Assembly (NCBI GenBank): GCA_016870355.1
Contig: VGBR01000008.1
Coordinates: 1 to 64,000, forward strand
DNA length: 64,000 nucleotides
DNA from: Actinomycetota bacterium
Lineage (GTDB): Bacteria; Actinomycetota; Acidimicrobiia; IMCC26256; PALSA-555
Direction of reading: 5' to 3'
Made by a program: the position numbers and the translations under genes. The notes under the pieces are model-generated. The model was not told the origin of the DNA. It ran no database searches and saw only the letters and a program-made list of their open reading frames with translations. Below, piece after piece: positions 44,089 to 53,546 of the stretch (positions within the stretch are counted from its first letter, which is position 1; the number at the start of each line of letters is the position of its first letter).

Positions 44089-44994
44089 ATGAGCACCGAC
44101 GCTCCCGGGCCTGCCTCGCACACTGTCGGCACGACTCGCGTGAAGCGCGGGCTCGCCGAGATGCTGCGGGGCGGCGTCATCATGGATGTCGTCACCCCCG
44201 ACCAGGCCAAGGTCGCTGAAGATGCCGGTGCGGTCGCGGTGATGGCGCTCGAGCGCGTGCCGGCCGACATTCGGCGTGATGGCGGCGTGGCGCGGATGAG
44301 CGATCCGGCCATGATCGAGGGAATCCGCCAGGCAGTCACGATCCCCGTCATGGCGAAGTGCCGAATCGGCCACTTCGCCGAGGCCCAGGTGCTCGAGTCG
44401 CTTGGTGTCGACTACGTCGACGAGAGCGAAGTCCTCACGCCGGCCGACGAGGCGCACCACGTCGACAAGTGGGCGTTCACCGTCCCGTTCGTGTGTGGGG
44501 CGACGAACCTGGGGGAGGCGCTCCGGCGCATCGCCGAAGGCGCCGCGCTCATCCGTTCCAAGGGTGAAGCCGGCACCGGCAACATCGTCGAGGCAGTTCG
44601 GCACCTCCGTTCGATCCTCGGCGACATCCGCAAGATTCAGGTCGCGGACGAAGCTGAGCGCTTCGCGTGGGCCAAAGAGCTGCGCGCGCCCGTCGACCTC
44701 GTGCAGCAGGTTGCCGAGCGCGGCGAGCTCCCCGTGCCGTTGTTCTGCGCCGGCGGCATCGCTACTCCGGCCGACGCCGCGTTGGTGATGCAGCTGGGTG
44801 CGCAGGCCGTGTTCGTGGGCAGCGGCATCTTCAAGAGTGAGGACCCGTCACCGCGCGCAAAGGCGATCGTTGAGGCGACGACGCACTTCCGGGACCCGGC
44901 GATCGTGGCGAAGGTCTCCCGAGGCCTCGGTGAGCCGATGCGCGGCGAGGAGATCGAGGGCCTCGAGGTAAAGCTCGCCGAACGCGGCTGGTAG
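44089..44994 (+). CDS. pdxS: Pyridoxal 5'-phosphate synthase subunit PdxS
   Basis: 301-aa synthase subunit that makes PLP from ribose 5-phosphate, glyceraldehyde 3-phosphate and ammonia. The N-terminal [18 protein letters not shown], the catalytic-lysine regions VMAKCRIGH and [11 protein letters not shown], and [17 protein letters not shown] are diagnostic. The ORF track starts upstream in the DUF3048 tail; the ATG at 44089 with its -10 box is preferred. The partner pdxT follows after 96 bp. Confidence 0.95.
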   Translation: MSTDAPGPASHTVGTTRVKRGLAEMLRGGVIMDVVTPDQAKVAEDAGAVAVMALERVPADIRRDGGVARMSDPAMIEGIRQAVTIPVMAKCRIGHFAEAQVLESLGVDYVDESEVLTPADEAHHVDKWAFTVPFVCGATNLGEALRRIAEGAALIRSKGEAGTGNIVEAVRHLRSILGDIRKIQVADEAERFAWAKELRAPVDLVQQVAERGELPVPLFCAGGIATPADAALVMQLGAQAVFVGSGIFKSEDPSPRAKAIVEATTHFRDPAIVAKVSRGLGEPMRGEEIEGLEVKLAERGW

Positions 44995-45090
44995 GCCATG
45001 ACTCGGAGGCCTCCAGGTGATCGGCAAGGCGCCCGGCGCGGTCCGTAGGACGACGAGCGGGTACCCCGATCGTCGAGCGGCGGTTGCCAA

Positions 45091-45666
45091 GTGAAGGCGG
45101 GCGTCTTGGCATTGCAGGGAGCGTTTCGCGAGCACGGTGAGGTGCTCGACGCACTGGGCGTCGCGACCATCGAAGTTCGAACTCCACACGAGCTCGCAGG
45201 AATCGACGCGCTCGTCATACCCGGCGGCGAGTCGACGACGATGGGCATGCTCCTCGACACGTCAGGGTTGCGGGAGCCGATCGCGGAGCGACTGCGCGAG
45301 AGCCTGCCTGTGTTCGGGACCTGCGCCGGGTTGATCCTGCTGGCCGACGACGTGATCGACGGTCGCCCTGACCAAGAGCCGTTCGGTGTGCTCGACGCTC
45401 GAGTGCGGCGCAATGCATACGGTTCACAGCTCGCGTCGTTCGAAGCTGATCTCGACGTGCGAGGCCTCGCCGGCGGGTCGTTCCGGGCGGTGTTCATCCG
45501 CGCCCCGGTCGTCGAGGCAGTGGGCGATGCCGTTGAGGTCCTCGCCGAGCACGACGGCCACCCTGTGCTCGTGCGACAGGGCAGGATCTTCGCCTCGACC
45601 TTCCACCCGGAGCTGTCGGGCGACCTACGTATCCATGAACGGTTCCTCAGTGAGGTGATGACATGA
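45091..45666 (+). CDS. pdxT: PLP synthase glutaminase subunit PdxT
   Basis: 191-aa class I glutaminase supplying ammonia to PdxS. The family sequences GVLALQGAFREH and PGGESTTMG, the nucleophile Cys in FGTCAGLILLA and the catalytic His in FHPELSGD are all seen. The start is GTG with no clear ribosome site. It overlaps yebC by 4 bp (ATGA). Confidence 0.94.
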   Translation: MKAGVLALQGAFREHGEVLDALGVATIEVRTPHELAGIDALVIPGGESTTMGMLLDTSGLREPIAERLRESLPVFGTCAGLILLADDVIDGRPDQEPFGVLDARVRRNAYGSQLASFEADLDVRGLAGGSFRAVFIRAPVVEAVGDAVEVLAEHDGHPVLVRQGRIFASTFHPELSGDLRIHERFLSEVMT

Positions 45667-46415
45667 GCGGCCATTCCAAGTGGCACTCCATCAAGCACAA
45701 GAAGGGTGCCGCCGACAAGGCGCGCGGCAAGCTCTTCGCCAAGCTGATCCGACAGATCGAAGTGGCGGCGCGAGAGGGCGGGGGCGAAGTCGATGCGAAC
45801 CCGACCTTGCGCACGATGGTGCAGAAGGCTCGTGACGCATCAGTGCCGACTGATACAATCAAGAACGCGATCAAGCGAGGAACCGGCGAGCTAGAGGGCG
45901 TTCGGTACGAGACCGTTACCTACGAGGGCTACGCCACGAACGGTGTCGCGGTGCTCGCTGAGTGCCTCACGGACAACCGAAACCGCACCGGCCAAGAGGT
46001 CAAGAACGTGTTCACGCGCAACGGCGGCTCGCTTGCAGAGCCGGGCGCGGTCTCGTGGCAGTTCGAGCGCAAGGGCGTGATCATCCTGGAGAAGGCGGCC
46101 GCGACCGAGGACGACCTCATGCTCATCGCGCTCGACGCTGGCGCCGAGGACATCACCGATCAGGGCGACGCGTGGGAGGTCACCACCGGCCCGACCGAAC
46201 TCCACGCCGTGCGCAGCGCGATCGACGCGGCCGGCATCGCGGTCACGAGCGCCGATCTGACGATGCTTGCGACCACGACCGTTGCGCTCGGTGCCGAGGC
46301 TGACGCACGCGCGGTCCTCCGGGTGATCGACGCGTTAGAGGAGCACGACGACGTGCAGAACGTGTTCGCCAACTTCGACATCCCCGACGAGGTGCTCGAG
46401 TCGGTCATGGCATGA
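45663..46415 (+). CDS. yebC: YebC/PmpR family protein (TACO1-like)
   Basis: 250-aa conserved protein starting [22 protein letters not shown]. Family members have been described as transcription regulators and, more recently, as translation factors that help ribosomes through proline stretches. The middle segment [17 protein letters not shown] is conserved. It usually sits directly before ruvC; here five genes intervene. It overlaps the peroxiredoxin gene by 4 bp. Confidence 0.93.
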   Translation: MSGHSKWHSIKHKKGAADKARGKLFAKLIRQIEVAAREGGGEVDANPTLRTMVQKARDASVPTDTIKNAIKRGTGELEGVRYETVTYEGYATNGVAVLAECLTDNRNRTGQEVKNVFTRNGGSLAEPGAVSWQFERKGVIILEKAAATEDDLMLIALDAGAEDITDQGDAWEVTTGPTELHAVRSAIDAAGIAVTSADLTMLATTTVALGAEADARAVLRVIDALEEHDDVQNVFANFDIPDEVLESVMA

Positions 46416-46879
46416 GCAAAGGCCCGCAGGTCGGTGATCCCGCGCCCGACTTCACGTTGCCTGGCGTGCAGGGGCACGACCGCCGTGGCTACACCCTGTC
46501 GGACTACCGCGGGCAGAAGGTGCTCCTCGCGTTCTATCCGGGTGACTTCACCCTGGGATGCACGCGTCAGATGTGCACGTACCGTGACAACTTCGACGAG
46601 TTCACCGACGTTGATGCCACCGTGTTTGGCATCTCGCCGCAGGACGTCGACAGTCACGAGCGATGGATCGAGAAGCAGGGCTTCCAGTTCCCACTGCTTG
46701 CCGACACCGATCGCAAGGTGGCCGAGGCGTACGGCATCGCCGCACCGGTGATCGGAGTCCGGCGCTCGATCTTCGCCATCGACACCGCGGGTCTCGTGCA
46801 GTACCGCTGCACCGGCACCGTGCGGGCGATCTTCAAGCCACCGAAGGCGATCGCGGAGATCCTCGACCGAGCACCTTGA
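46412..46879 (+). CDS. Bcp/PrxQ-type peroxiredoxin
   Basis: 155-aa thiol peroxidase. The peroxidatic Cys50 and resolving Cys55 lie in [12 protein letters not shown], the C-x4-C layout of PrxQ, although the usual TPGCT is here TLGCT. The thioredoxin-fold segments ([22 protein letters not shown]) are clear. It overlaps yebC by 4 bp. It may protect the neighbouring redox enzymes, but that is inference. Confidence 0.88.
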   Translation: MSKGPQVGDPAPDFTLPGVQGHDRRGYTLSDYRGQKVLLAFYPGDFTLGCTRQMCTYRDNFDEFTDVDATVFGISPQDVDSHERWIEKQGFQFPLLADTDRKVAEAYGIAAPVIGVRRSIFAIDTAGLVQYRCTGTVRAIFKPPKAIAEILDRAP

Positions 46880-46894
46880 ACCGCCCGACCGCAC

Positions 46895-46900
46895 TAGATT
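46895..46900 (+). promoter_or_regulatory. Possible -10 box TAGATT before the coxS-like gene
   Basis: TAGATT is 10 nt before the ATG at 46911, a near-leaderless layout. TTGAAC (46876-46881) is present but only 13 bp away, too short for a normal spacer. Confidence 0.3.
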
Positions 46901-46910
46901 GCGGCCCGTC

Positions 46911-47369
46911 ATGGACGTCTCGGTCACAGTCAACGGTCAGCCGCAGCGGCACGACGTCGAACCGCGCACGTTGCTCGTGCAGTTCTTGCGCGAGTCGTGC
47001 GATCTGACCGGCACGAAGGTCGGATGCGACACGTCGTCGTGTGGCGCGTGCACCGTCCTCGTCGATGGCGAGTCGGTGAAGTCGTGCACGATGCTCGCAG
47101 CGCAAGCCGATGGCAGCTCCATCACCACGATCGAGGGCCTCGCGCAGGGCGGTCTGCAGCATCCTGTGCAGCAGGCGTTCGCGGAGCACCACGGCCTCCA
47201 GTGCGGCTACTGCACCTCGGGCATGGTGCTCGCTGCGGTCTCGTTCCTCGATGAGAACCCGAACCCCACCGAAGCGGACGTCCGACTTGGTCTCGAGGGC
47301 AACCTCTGTCGCTGCACCGGCTACCACAACATCGTGCAAGCCGTGCTCGCCGCGGCCCGGTCGAGATGA
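46911..47369 (+). CDS. Molybdenum hydroxylase small [2Fe-2S] subunit (CoxS-like)
   Basis: 152-aa iron-sulfur subunit of the xanthine oxidase/CO dehydrogenase family. The plant-ferredoxin cluster uses Cys39, Cys44, Cys47 and Cys59 (CDTSSCGAC...SC). The second cluster uses Cys98, Cys101, Cys133 and Cys135 (CGYC...CRC). All eight cysteines are present, so it should pass electrons from a Mo site to FAD. The ATG at 46911 is chosen over the TTG at 46899. It overlaps the FAD subunit by 4 bp. No large subunit gene is nearby. Confidence 0.92.
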   Translation: MDVSVTVNGQPQRHDVEPRTLLVQFLRESCDLTGTKVGCDTSSCGACTVLVDGESVKSCTMLAAQADGSSITTIEGLAQGGLQHPVQQAFAEHHGLQCGYCTSGMVLAAVSFLDENPNPTEADVRLGLEGNLCRCTGYHNIVQAVLAAARSR

Positions 47370-48187
47370 TCCCGGCGCCGTTCGAGTACGTGCGCGCGGC
47401 ATCAGCCGACGAAGCGCTTGCCGCGCTGGCCGAGCACGGCGACGATGCGAAGCTGCTCGCGGGCGGGATGTCGCTCCTGCCCCTCATGAAGCTGCGGCTC
47501 TCGACTCCGACCGTGCTCGTCGACGTAGGGCGAATCAGTGATCTCGCGCACATCACTGATGCCGGTGATCACCTCGCGATCGGTGCGCTGACCCGTCATC
47601 GCGAGCTCGAGACCAGCGACCTCTTGGCGAAAGAGTGCAACGTGCTGCGCTCGGTGGCCGCAGAGGTGGGTGACAACCAGGTTCGCCACCGAGGAACGAT
47701 CGGCGGATCCACCGCACACGGCGACCCGGCGTCCGACCTTCCCGCGGTGTTGCTGGCACTAGACGCAACGCTGGTCGCACGTGGGCCGAATGGCGAGCGC
47801 ACGATTGCCGCGAGCGAGTTCTTCCAGGGCTTCCTCGAGACGGTCCTGGCGCCCGACGAGCTGTTGACGGAGATCCGGGTGCCCAAGACCGGACCGACGG
47901 GGTTCTCGTACCAGAAGTTCAACCGTCGCGCGCAGGACTGGGCGATCGTGGGTGCGCTGGCCATTCGCAACGGAACGACACGCGTCGCACTGGTGAACAT
48001 GGGTGCGACGCCAGTGCGCGCACAGGCAGTGGAAGCCGCGCTCGCGGGCGGTGCAACCGCACACGATGCGGCTGCCCATGCGGCTGAAGGCACGGAGCCG
48101 CCGTCGGATTTGAACGCGGGACCTGAGTACCGCGAGCACCTCGCACGTGTGCTCGTGCGCCGAGCACTCGAAGCCGCCGGCGTGTGA
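47366..48187 (+). CDS. Molybdenum hydroxylase FAD subunit (CoxM-like)
   Basis: 273-aa FAD-binding subunit. The two flavin motifs [10 protein letters not shown] and [16 protein letters not shown] are intact, and the C-terminal CO dehydrogenase flavoprotein domain follows. It accepts electrons from the iron-sulfur subunit. The usual partner, an ~800-aa molybdopterin subunit, is absent from the window, so the substrate cannot be assigned. It overlaps the next gene by 4 bp (GTGT/TGA junction). Confidence 0.92.
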   Translation: MIPAPFEYVRAASADEALAALAEHGDDAKLLAGGMSLLPLMKLRLSTPTVLVDVGRISDLAHITDAGDHLAIGALTRHRELETSDLLAKECNVLRSVAAEVGDNQVRHRGTIGGSTAHGDPASDLPAVLLALDATLVARGPNGERTIAASEFFQGFLETVLAPDELLTEIRVPKTGPTGFSYQKFNRRAQDWAIVGALAIRNGTTRVALVNMGATPVRAQAVEAALAGGATAHDAAAHAAEGTEPPSDLNAGPEYREHLARVLVRRALEAAGV

Positions 48188-48780
48188 AGGTTGCCGCCGC
48201 GGTCCTTGCCGCGGGGCAAGGCACGCGGTTCGCCGGCGGCGAGCCGAAGCCGCTGGCGCTCCTCGGCGGTCGGTCCCTCGTGTCGTGGGCCCTCGATGCC
48301 GCGCTCAGCAGCGACCTGCGGCCCGTCGTGCTCGCCGTGCCAGCGGACGCGGACACACTGGCCTCCACCGCGACTGCCGAGGTGCAGGTCGTGGTCGCCG
48401 AGCACGCTGCGCAGGGGATCGCCTGGTCCTTGCGGGCAGTGCTCGACCAGCTGGAAGGAATCGATGACGTGTCCGCTGTGTGCGTCGGACTGGCCGACCA
48501 GCCGCGGATCGGTGCGAACGCCTACCGGCGACTCGCGGCAGCACATGGAGACGGCGCGGAGATGGCGGTCGCGATCTACGACGGGCAGCGAGGGAACCCG
48601 GTGCTGATCGGGCGTTCCCTCTGGTCCGCAGCGCGCGAGCTCGATGGCGACGTTGGAGCGAAGGCGCTGATGCAGGATCACGACGCGACCGAGGTGGATT
48701 GCACGGGTACGGGAGATCCACGCGATGTCGATACGCTCGACGACCTGCACGCGCTCGAGGAGGAGACCGGTCGACCATGA
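48184..48780 (+). CDS. MobA/MocA-like nucleotidyltransferase
   Basis: 198-aa NTP-transferase. The signature LAAGQGTRFAGGEPKPL binds the nucleotide, and GLADQPRIG, GQRGNPVLIG and GDVGAKALM match molybdenum cofactor cytidylyl/guanylyl-transferases. Next to the Mo-hydroxylase subunits it most likely makes molybdopterin cytosine dinucleotide for that enzyme (MocA role). The start is GTG overlapping the upstream stop. Confidence 0.85.
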   Translation: MKVAAAVLAAGQGTRFAGGEPKPLALLGGRSLVSWALDAALSSDLRPVVLAVPADADTLASTATAEVQVVVAEHAAQGIAWSLRAVLDQLEGIDDVSAVCVGLADQPRIGANAYRRLAAAHGDGAEMAVAIYDGQRGNPVLIGRSLWSAARELDGDVGAKALMQDHDATEVDCTGTGDPRDVDTLDDLHALEEETGRP

Positions 48781-49427
48781 AGATTGAGGACGAGTTCCGG
48801 GTAGCGGTGCCTGTCGAGCAAGCCTGGGCAGTCTTCCTCGACGTCGAAGGGATCGCGCCGTGCATGCCGGGCGCGCAGCTCCAAGAGGTGGAAGGCGACG
48901 AGTACCGCGGGACGGTGAAGGTGAAGGTGGGACCGATCACCGCGCAGTACAAGGGCGCAGCGCGGATCATTGAAGCCGATGAGGCGGTACGGCGCATCGT
49001 CATCAAGGCCGACGGGCGTGATACCCGCGGGCAGGGCAACGCATCGGCGACGATCACCGCCGCGCTCCAGCCCGATGGCGACGGCACCAAGGTCTCGATC
49101 GACACCGACCTCAACGTCACCGGCAAAGTCGCGCAGTTCGGCCGCGGCGTCATGGCCGACGTCAGCGCCAAGCTCCTCGCGCAGTTTGTGCAGTGCCTCG
49201 AGTCGACCAAGCTCTCCGGTGACACGCCACCACCGGCGGCGAGCACGCCATCACCTCAGGCGTCGGCGGAACCTGCGGCAGACGCGGGTGTGCGGACCAT
49301 CGACGCGCCCGAGGCCGAGGCCGTCGACTTGATGAAGGTCGCTGGGGGCGCGGTGGCGAAGCGGCTCGTGCCCCTCGTGGGGGCGGTCGTCGTGATCGGG
49401 CTGATCATCTGGCTCGTCCTGGAGTGA
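48777..49427 (+). CDS. CoxG-like SRPBCC membrane-anchored protein
   Basis: 216-aa protein of the CoxG family. The N-terminal SRPBCC domain (residues 1 to about 145; FLDVEGIAPCMPGAQL, FGRGVMADVSAKLLAQF) is followed by a Pro/Ala-rich linker and a C-terminal transmembrane helix (about 196-215). CoxG proteins help recruit or assemble CO dehydrogenase at the membrane. The ATG at 48777 overlaps the upstream stop and has a GAGGAGGAG site 11 bp upstream. Confidence 0.88.
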   Translation: MKIEDEFRVAVPVEQAWAVFLDVEGIAPCMPGAQLQEVEGDEYRGTVKVKVGPITAQYKGAARIIEADEAVRRIVIKADGRDTRGQGNASATITAALQPDGDGTKVSIDTDLNVTGKVAQFGRGVMADVSAKLLAQFVQCLESTKLSGDTPPPAASTPSPQASAEPAADAGVRTIDAPEAEAVDLMKVAGGAVAKRLVPLVGAVVVIGLIIWLVLE

Positions 49428-49481
49428 CGTCTGGAGTGGGGCTCGACTGAGGCCATCCACCAACCTGTCCGCCTCGGCTCG

Positions 49482-49487
49482 TAGGAT
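49482..49487 (+). promoter_or_regulatory. -10 box TAGGAT, likely leaderless ruvC promoter
   Basis: TAGGAT is followed by 7 nt and the GTG at 49495. It separates ruvCAB from the cox-like cassette. Confidence 0.5.
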
Positions 49488-49494
49488 CGAACCC

Positions 49495-50061
49495 GTGTTC
49501 GATCCGTCCGGGCCTGTGCTCGGCATCGACCCTGGCCTGTCGCGCTGCGGGTACGGGGCGGTCCATCCCGACGGCGGCCAGCCGCGGGCCGTCGCCTTCG
49601 GCATCCTCAGCACGCCTCTTGGTGACCCGCTGCCGGATCGCCTCGCGGCGCTCGAAGCCGACCTCACGGCGCTCGTGGCCGAGGTCGGCCCCCGAGCGAT
49701 GGCGGTGGAGCGCGTGCTGTTCCAGGCGAACGTGCGCACCGCGATCTCCGTGGGGCAGGCGAGTGGCATCGCGCTCGCCGTCGCGTCCCGCGCCGGGATT
49801 CCCGTCACGCATTACAGCCCCAATGAGGTGAAGCTCGCCGTCACGGGGTTCGGCGCGGCGGCGAAGGCGCAGGTACAGGTGATGGTGCAGCGTCTTCTCG
49901 GGCTCGCCACCGCACCACCACCCGATGCCGCCGATGCGCTCGCGCTGGCGATGTGTCACGGATCATCCGCACGCACGACCGAAGCGGTCGGCGACACCCC
50001 GCCAGGTCGAGGATTCGAGGCGGCGGTCGCGGCCGCGATGGCACGGGAGGGAGCTCGATGA
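49495..50061 (+). CDS. ruvC: Holliday junction resolvase RuvC
   Basis: 188-aa endonuclease resolving Holliday junctions. The acidic active site is visible in LGIDPGLSRCGYG, in VERVLFQ and in the C-terminal PDAADALALAMCH. The length is normal, with a short extra C-terminal tail. It overlaps ruvA by 4 bp (ATGA). Confidence 0.94.
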   Translation: MFDPSGPVLGIDPGLSRCGYGAVHPDGGQPRAVAFGILSTPLGDPLPDRLAALEADLTALVAEVGPRAMAVERVLFQANVRTAISVGQASGIALAVASRAGIPVTHYSPNEVKLAVTGFGAAAKAQVQVMVQRLLGLATAPPPDAADALALAMCHGSSARTTEAVGDTPPGRGFEAAVAAAMAREGAR

Positions 50062-50648
50062 TCGGATCCCTGCGCGGTGATGTGCTCGACCGCAGTCCAT
50101 CTGGCGAAGTCGTGCTCGATGTTGGCGGCGTGGGGTATCGGGTGCTCGTCCCTACGGGCGCGCTCGAAGACCTTCGTCCCTCCGCCCCTGCGTTCCTGTA
50201 TACGCACCTGCATGTGCGCGACGACGCGATGGTGCTCTTCGGGTTCCCGACGCGCGAGGAGCGCGACACGTTCGAGGTGCTGATCGGCGCGCCCGGCGTC
50301 GGTCCGAAGCTCGCGCTCGCGATCTTGTCGGTGCACTCCCCGTCGTCGTTGCGTCGTGCGCTGCTCGACGACGACCTTGACGCGCTCACCTTGGTGCCCG
50401 GCGTCGGCAAGCGGACGGCGCAGCGATTGTTCGTCGATCTGCACGCCCGCCTCGAAGTGCCGCCGATGGGGGCGATCGCCGACGATGCGGACCACCCATC
50501 AGCACGCACCGAGGTTCGAGAAGCGCTGGCCGGCCTTGGCTACGGCACCGATGAGGTGCGCGAGGTCCTTGCTCGGCTGCCCGACGAAGGTGCTGTCGAA
50601 GACCTGTTGCGTGATGCACTCCGGCAGCTCGCCGGTGCACGCGCGTGA
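50058..50648 (+). CDS. ruvA: Holliday junction branch migration protein RuvA
   Basis: 196-aa DNA-binding subunit of the RuvAB motor. The N-terminal OB fold (MIGSLRGDV, VGYRVLVP), two helix-hairpin-helix motifs (GAPGVGPKLALAIL, VPGVGKRTAQRL) and the C-terminal RuvB-contact domain are seen. GGGAGGGAG lies 6 bp before the ATG at 50058. The ORF-track start at 49953 lies inside ruvC. Confidence 0.94.
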   Translation: MIGSLRGDVLDRSPSGEVVLDVGGVGYRVLVPTGALEDLRPSAPAFLYTHLHVRDDAMVLFGFPTREERDTFEVLIGAPGVGPKLALAILSVHSPSSLRRALLDDDLDALTLVPGVGKRTAQRLFVDLHARLEVPPMGAIADDADHPSARTEVREALAGLGYGTDEVREVLARLPDEGAVEDLLRDALRQLAGARA

Positions 50649-50666
50649 TGCCGAGGCGCTGACCGC

Positions 50667-51710
50667 ATGAGGGACGAGCTCTTGGCCGCTGTCGCCGATC
50701 CGGTTGAACGCGCCGAGGAGACGACGCTCCGACCGCGTCGCCTCGACGAGTTCGTCGGTCAGACCAGCCTCAAGGAGCACCTCGAGATCATGTTGGGCGC
50801 TGCTTCGCGGCGCGGGCAGGCCGTCGACCATCTCTTGTTCGCCGGCGCGCCGGGTCTTGGCAAGACGACTCTCGCGTGCATCGTCGCGACCGAGCTCGAC
50901 GTCGGGCTCCGGATCACGAGCGGACCCGCGCTCGAGCGCGCGGGCGATCTCGCCGCGATCCTCACCAACCTCGACGATGGCGACGTGCTGTTCATCGACG
51001 AGATCCACCGCCTGCCCCGTGCAGTGGAAGAGGTTCTCTATCCCGCGATGGAGGACTTCCAGCTCGACATCGTCATCGGGAAAGGACCGTCAGCGCGCTC
51101 GATCCGGCTCGACCTCCCGCGCTTCACGCTGGTCGGCGCCACGACGCGGAGCGGGATGATCACGGGACCGCTGCGCGACCGATTCGGCTTCCTCGCCCGC
51201 CTCGACTACTACGAGCCCGACGACCTCGTCTCGATCCTCCAACGGTCCTCGCGCATCCTTGGGGTGCCACTCGCTGCGGAAGGTGCAGTCGAGATCGGGC
51301 GGCGCGCTCGTGGCACGCCTCGGATCGCGAACCGTCTGCTGAAGCGGGTGCGTGACTACGCGGAGATGCGCGGCGACGGTCAGATCGATCTCGCGACCGC
51401 TGGTGCGGCACTGGCGTTGTTCGAAGTCGACGAGCTCGGGCTCGACAAGGTCGACCGCGCCATCTTGCACGCACTGTGCGCGATGTTCTCCGGTCAACCG
51501 GTGGGTCTGGGCACGCTCGCGGTCGCCGTGGCGGAGGAGCCCGAGACGGTGGAAGACGTCTACGAACCGTTCCTCCTGAAGCGGGGGCTCATCCAACGCA
51601 CCCCACGCGGCCGGATCGCGACGGCGAGTGCGTACGCACATCTCGGGGTCGTCGCTCCCGCGAACACGGCGAGCTTGTTCGACTCGGAACCCACGCCGCC
51701 GGAGTCCTGA
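50667..51710 (+). CDS. ruvB: Holliday junction ATPase RuvB
   Basis: 347-aa AAA+ motor. Walker A is GAPGLGKTT, Walker B is DEIH, sensor 1 lies in VGATTRSGM, the arginine finger region is GPLRDRFG, and the C-terminal winged helix ends in [10 protein letters not shown]. The start is ATG, 18 bp after ruvA. Confidence 0.96.
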   Translation: MRDELLAAVADPVERAEETTLRPRRLDEFVGQTSLKEHLEIMLGAASRRGQAVDHLLFAGAPGLGKTTLACIVATELDVGLRITSGPALERAGDLAAILTNLDDGDVLFIDEIHRLPRAVEEVLYPAMEDFQLDIVIGKGPSARSIRLDLPRFTLVGATTRSGMITGPLRDRFGFLARLDYYEPDDLVSILQRSSRILGVPLAAEGAVEIGRRARGTPRIANRLLKRVRDYAEMRGDGQIDLATAGAALALFEVDELGLDKVDRAILHALCAMFSGQPVGLGTLAVAVAEEPETVEDVYEPFLLKRGLIQRTPRGRIATASAYAHLGVVAPANTASLFDSEPTPPES

Positions 51711-51755
51711 GAACGCCCTCCGCTACCATCCCCTGACTCTTCAGGGAGCGTTTCG

Positions 51756-52046
51756 ATGGTGTACGCAATTGCTTGGTTTGCACTGCTGTTCGTGGCCTTC
51801 TACGTGTTCGTCGTACGTCCTCAGCGTCGCCAGGTCACGGCACATCGCGCCTTCGTGGCGAGTCTCGAGATCGGTGACGAAGTGATCACCGCCGGCGGGC
51901 TGTACGGCACGGTCCGCGCGCTGCGCGACGACGTCGTGGAGCTCGAGGTCGCCGATGGCGTGGTCGTGCGGATGGCCCGGGCCGCAATTGCTCGACCCGT
52001 CGCAGCGCCTGTCCCCGCCGAGGACCTCGATGACGAGACTGCCTGA
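51756..52046 (+). CDS. yajC: Preprotein translocase accessory subunit YajC
   Basis: 96-aa single-pass membrane protein of the SecDF-YajC complex. The hydrophobic N-terminus (AIAWFALLFVAFYVFVVRPQ) is followed by the family sequence RPQRRQVTAHRAF and EIGDEVITAGGLYGTV. AGGGAG is 7 bp before the ATG, and a possible -10 TACCAT is at 51724-51729. secD follows after 3 bp. Confidence 0.92.
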   Translation: MVYAIAWFALLFVAFYVFVVRPQRRQVTAHRAFVASLEIGDEVITAGGLYGTVRALRDDVVELEVADGVVVRMARAAIARPVAAPVPAEDLDDETA

Positions 52047-52049
52047 CCG

Positions 52050-53546
52050 GTGACGCTTCGCCGTCTCAAGACCTACCTCGTCGTCACCATCCTGGTGGCG
52101 TTTGCCGGCGTTGCCGGTGTCGTGGCTGCCGGCGACGAGCCCGTGCTCGGCCTCGACCTTCAAGGCGGGATCTCCATCGCCTACGAAGCCGTCGGGCAAG
52201 CCCGGCCCGGGGCACTTGACGTGGCACGCGACATCATCGAGGAGCGCGTGAACGGTCTCGGTGTGTCACAAGCCGAGATCACGCGTGAGGACCGCACAAT
52301 CACGGTGAACCTCCCTGGGGTGAGCAACCGCGACGAGGCGGCTCGGATCGTGGGCCAGACCGGCGAGCTCCGATTCCGCGGTGTGCTCGCGGTCGTCGGA
52401 CCCAAGGGACAAGAGCCTGAGGAGGCGAGCACCACCACATCGAGCGGTGCCGTGGCTCCGACGACGACGACCACCACAACCCCACCGAGCCAAGAAGCCT
52501 TGCGGGCCGCGATCAAGGCGTGCGACACCGAGACAGTCAGTGCCGCGTTGGCCGCGGGTGAGCAGATCCCAACTACATCGTTCGAGGACAACAAGCGCAA
52601 GGACTGCGTCGTGCTCCGCGAGCGCGAGAGCCGGAACCGGATCTACCTCGGTCCTACCGAGGCGACGGGCGGCATCGTCCAGAACGCGAACTCCGAGTTC
52701 GCGCCGGGTCAGGGGTACGCGGTCAACGTCAACTTCACCTCAGAGGGGAGCGTGGAGTTCGACACGATCGCCGCGAAGTACGTGCAACAGCAGCTGGCGA
52801 TCGTGCTCGACGACCGCATCCAGTCGGCACCCGTGATCCAAGAGGCTTCGTTCCAGGGCACCGCGCAGATCACCGGCGACTTCACGGTGGACGAGGCCGA
52901 CGAGCTGGCCAAGGTCATCAACTACGGCGCGCTGCCCGTCCGGCTCGAGAAGCTGAACACTGTCAGCCTTTCGCCGACGCTCGGCCGTGACCAGCTCGAC
53001 GCGGGCATCGCGGCCGGCGCGATCGGACTCATCCTTGTTGCCGGGTACATGCTCATCTACTACCGGCTGCTCGGTGCCGTCGTCATCGCTGGTCTGCTGC
53101 TCACCGGGATGCTCACGTACGCGCTCATCACCTTCTTGGGCTCGACCGTGAACCTCGCCCTCGACCTTGCCGGTGTCACCGGTCTGATCGTGTCGATCGG
53201 CGTCGCCGTCGACTCTTACGTCGTGTACTTCGAGCGATTGAAGGATGAGGTGCGGACGGGCAAGACCGTGCGATCGTCGGTGGACCGCGGGTTCACGCGC
53301 TCGTTCCGGACGATCCTTGCCGCCGACCTCGTGTCGATCATCGGGGCGGCGGCTCTCTTCTTCGTTGCTGCCGGTTCGGTCCGCGGCTTCGCGTTCTTCC
53401 TGGGGCTGTCGACATTCCTCGATCTGCTGGTCGGCTACTTCTTCATGCATCCGGCGGTGTCGTTGCTCGCGCGTCGGCCGGCCCTGGTTCGGATGCGCGG
53501 TGTGGGCATCGCCGCAGGTCTTGATGCCCCGGGGGTCCAGGCGTGA
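52050..53546 (+). CDS. secD: Protein translocase subunit SecD
   Basis: 498-aa membrane subunit using the proton gradient to pull proteins through SecYEG. TM1 is at the N-terminus, LGLDLQGGI is the conserved first-domain motif, and five C-terminal helices include SIGVAVDSYVVYFERLKDE. A Ser/Thr-rich low-complexity insert (about residues 128-150) lies in the periplasmic domain, seen in some actinobacteria. The GTG start is separated from yajC by 3 bp. It overlaps secF by 4 bp. Confidence 0.94.
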   Translation: MTLRRLKTYLVVTILVAFAGVAGVVAAGDEPVLGLDLQGGISIAYEAVGQARPGALDVARDIIEERVNGLGVSQAEITREDRTITVNLPGVSNRDEAARIVGQTGELRFRGVLAVVGPKGQEPEEASTTTSSGAVAPTTTTTTTPPSQEALRAAIKACDTETVSAALAAGEQIPTTSFEDNKRKDCVVLRERESRNRIYLGPTEATGGIVQNANSEFAPGQGYAVNVNFTSEGSVEFDTIAAKYVQQQLAIVLDDRIQSAPVIQEASFQGTAQITGDFTVDEADELAKVINYGALPVRLEKLNTVSLSPTLGRDQLDAGIAAGAIGLILVAGYMLIYYRLLGAVVIAGLLLTGMLTYALITFLGSTVNLALDLAGVTGLIVSIGVAVDSYVVYFERLKDEVRTGKTVRSSVDRGFTRSFRTILAADLVSIIGAAALFFVAAGSVRGFAFFLGLSTFLDLLVGYFFMHPAVSLLARRPALVRMRGVGIAAGLDAPGVQA

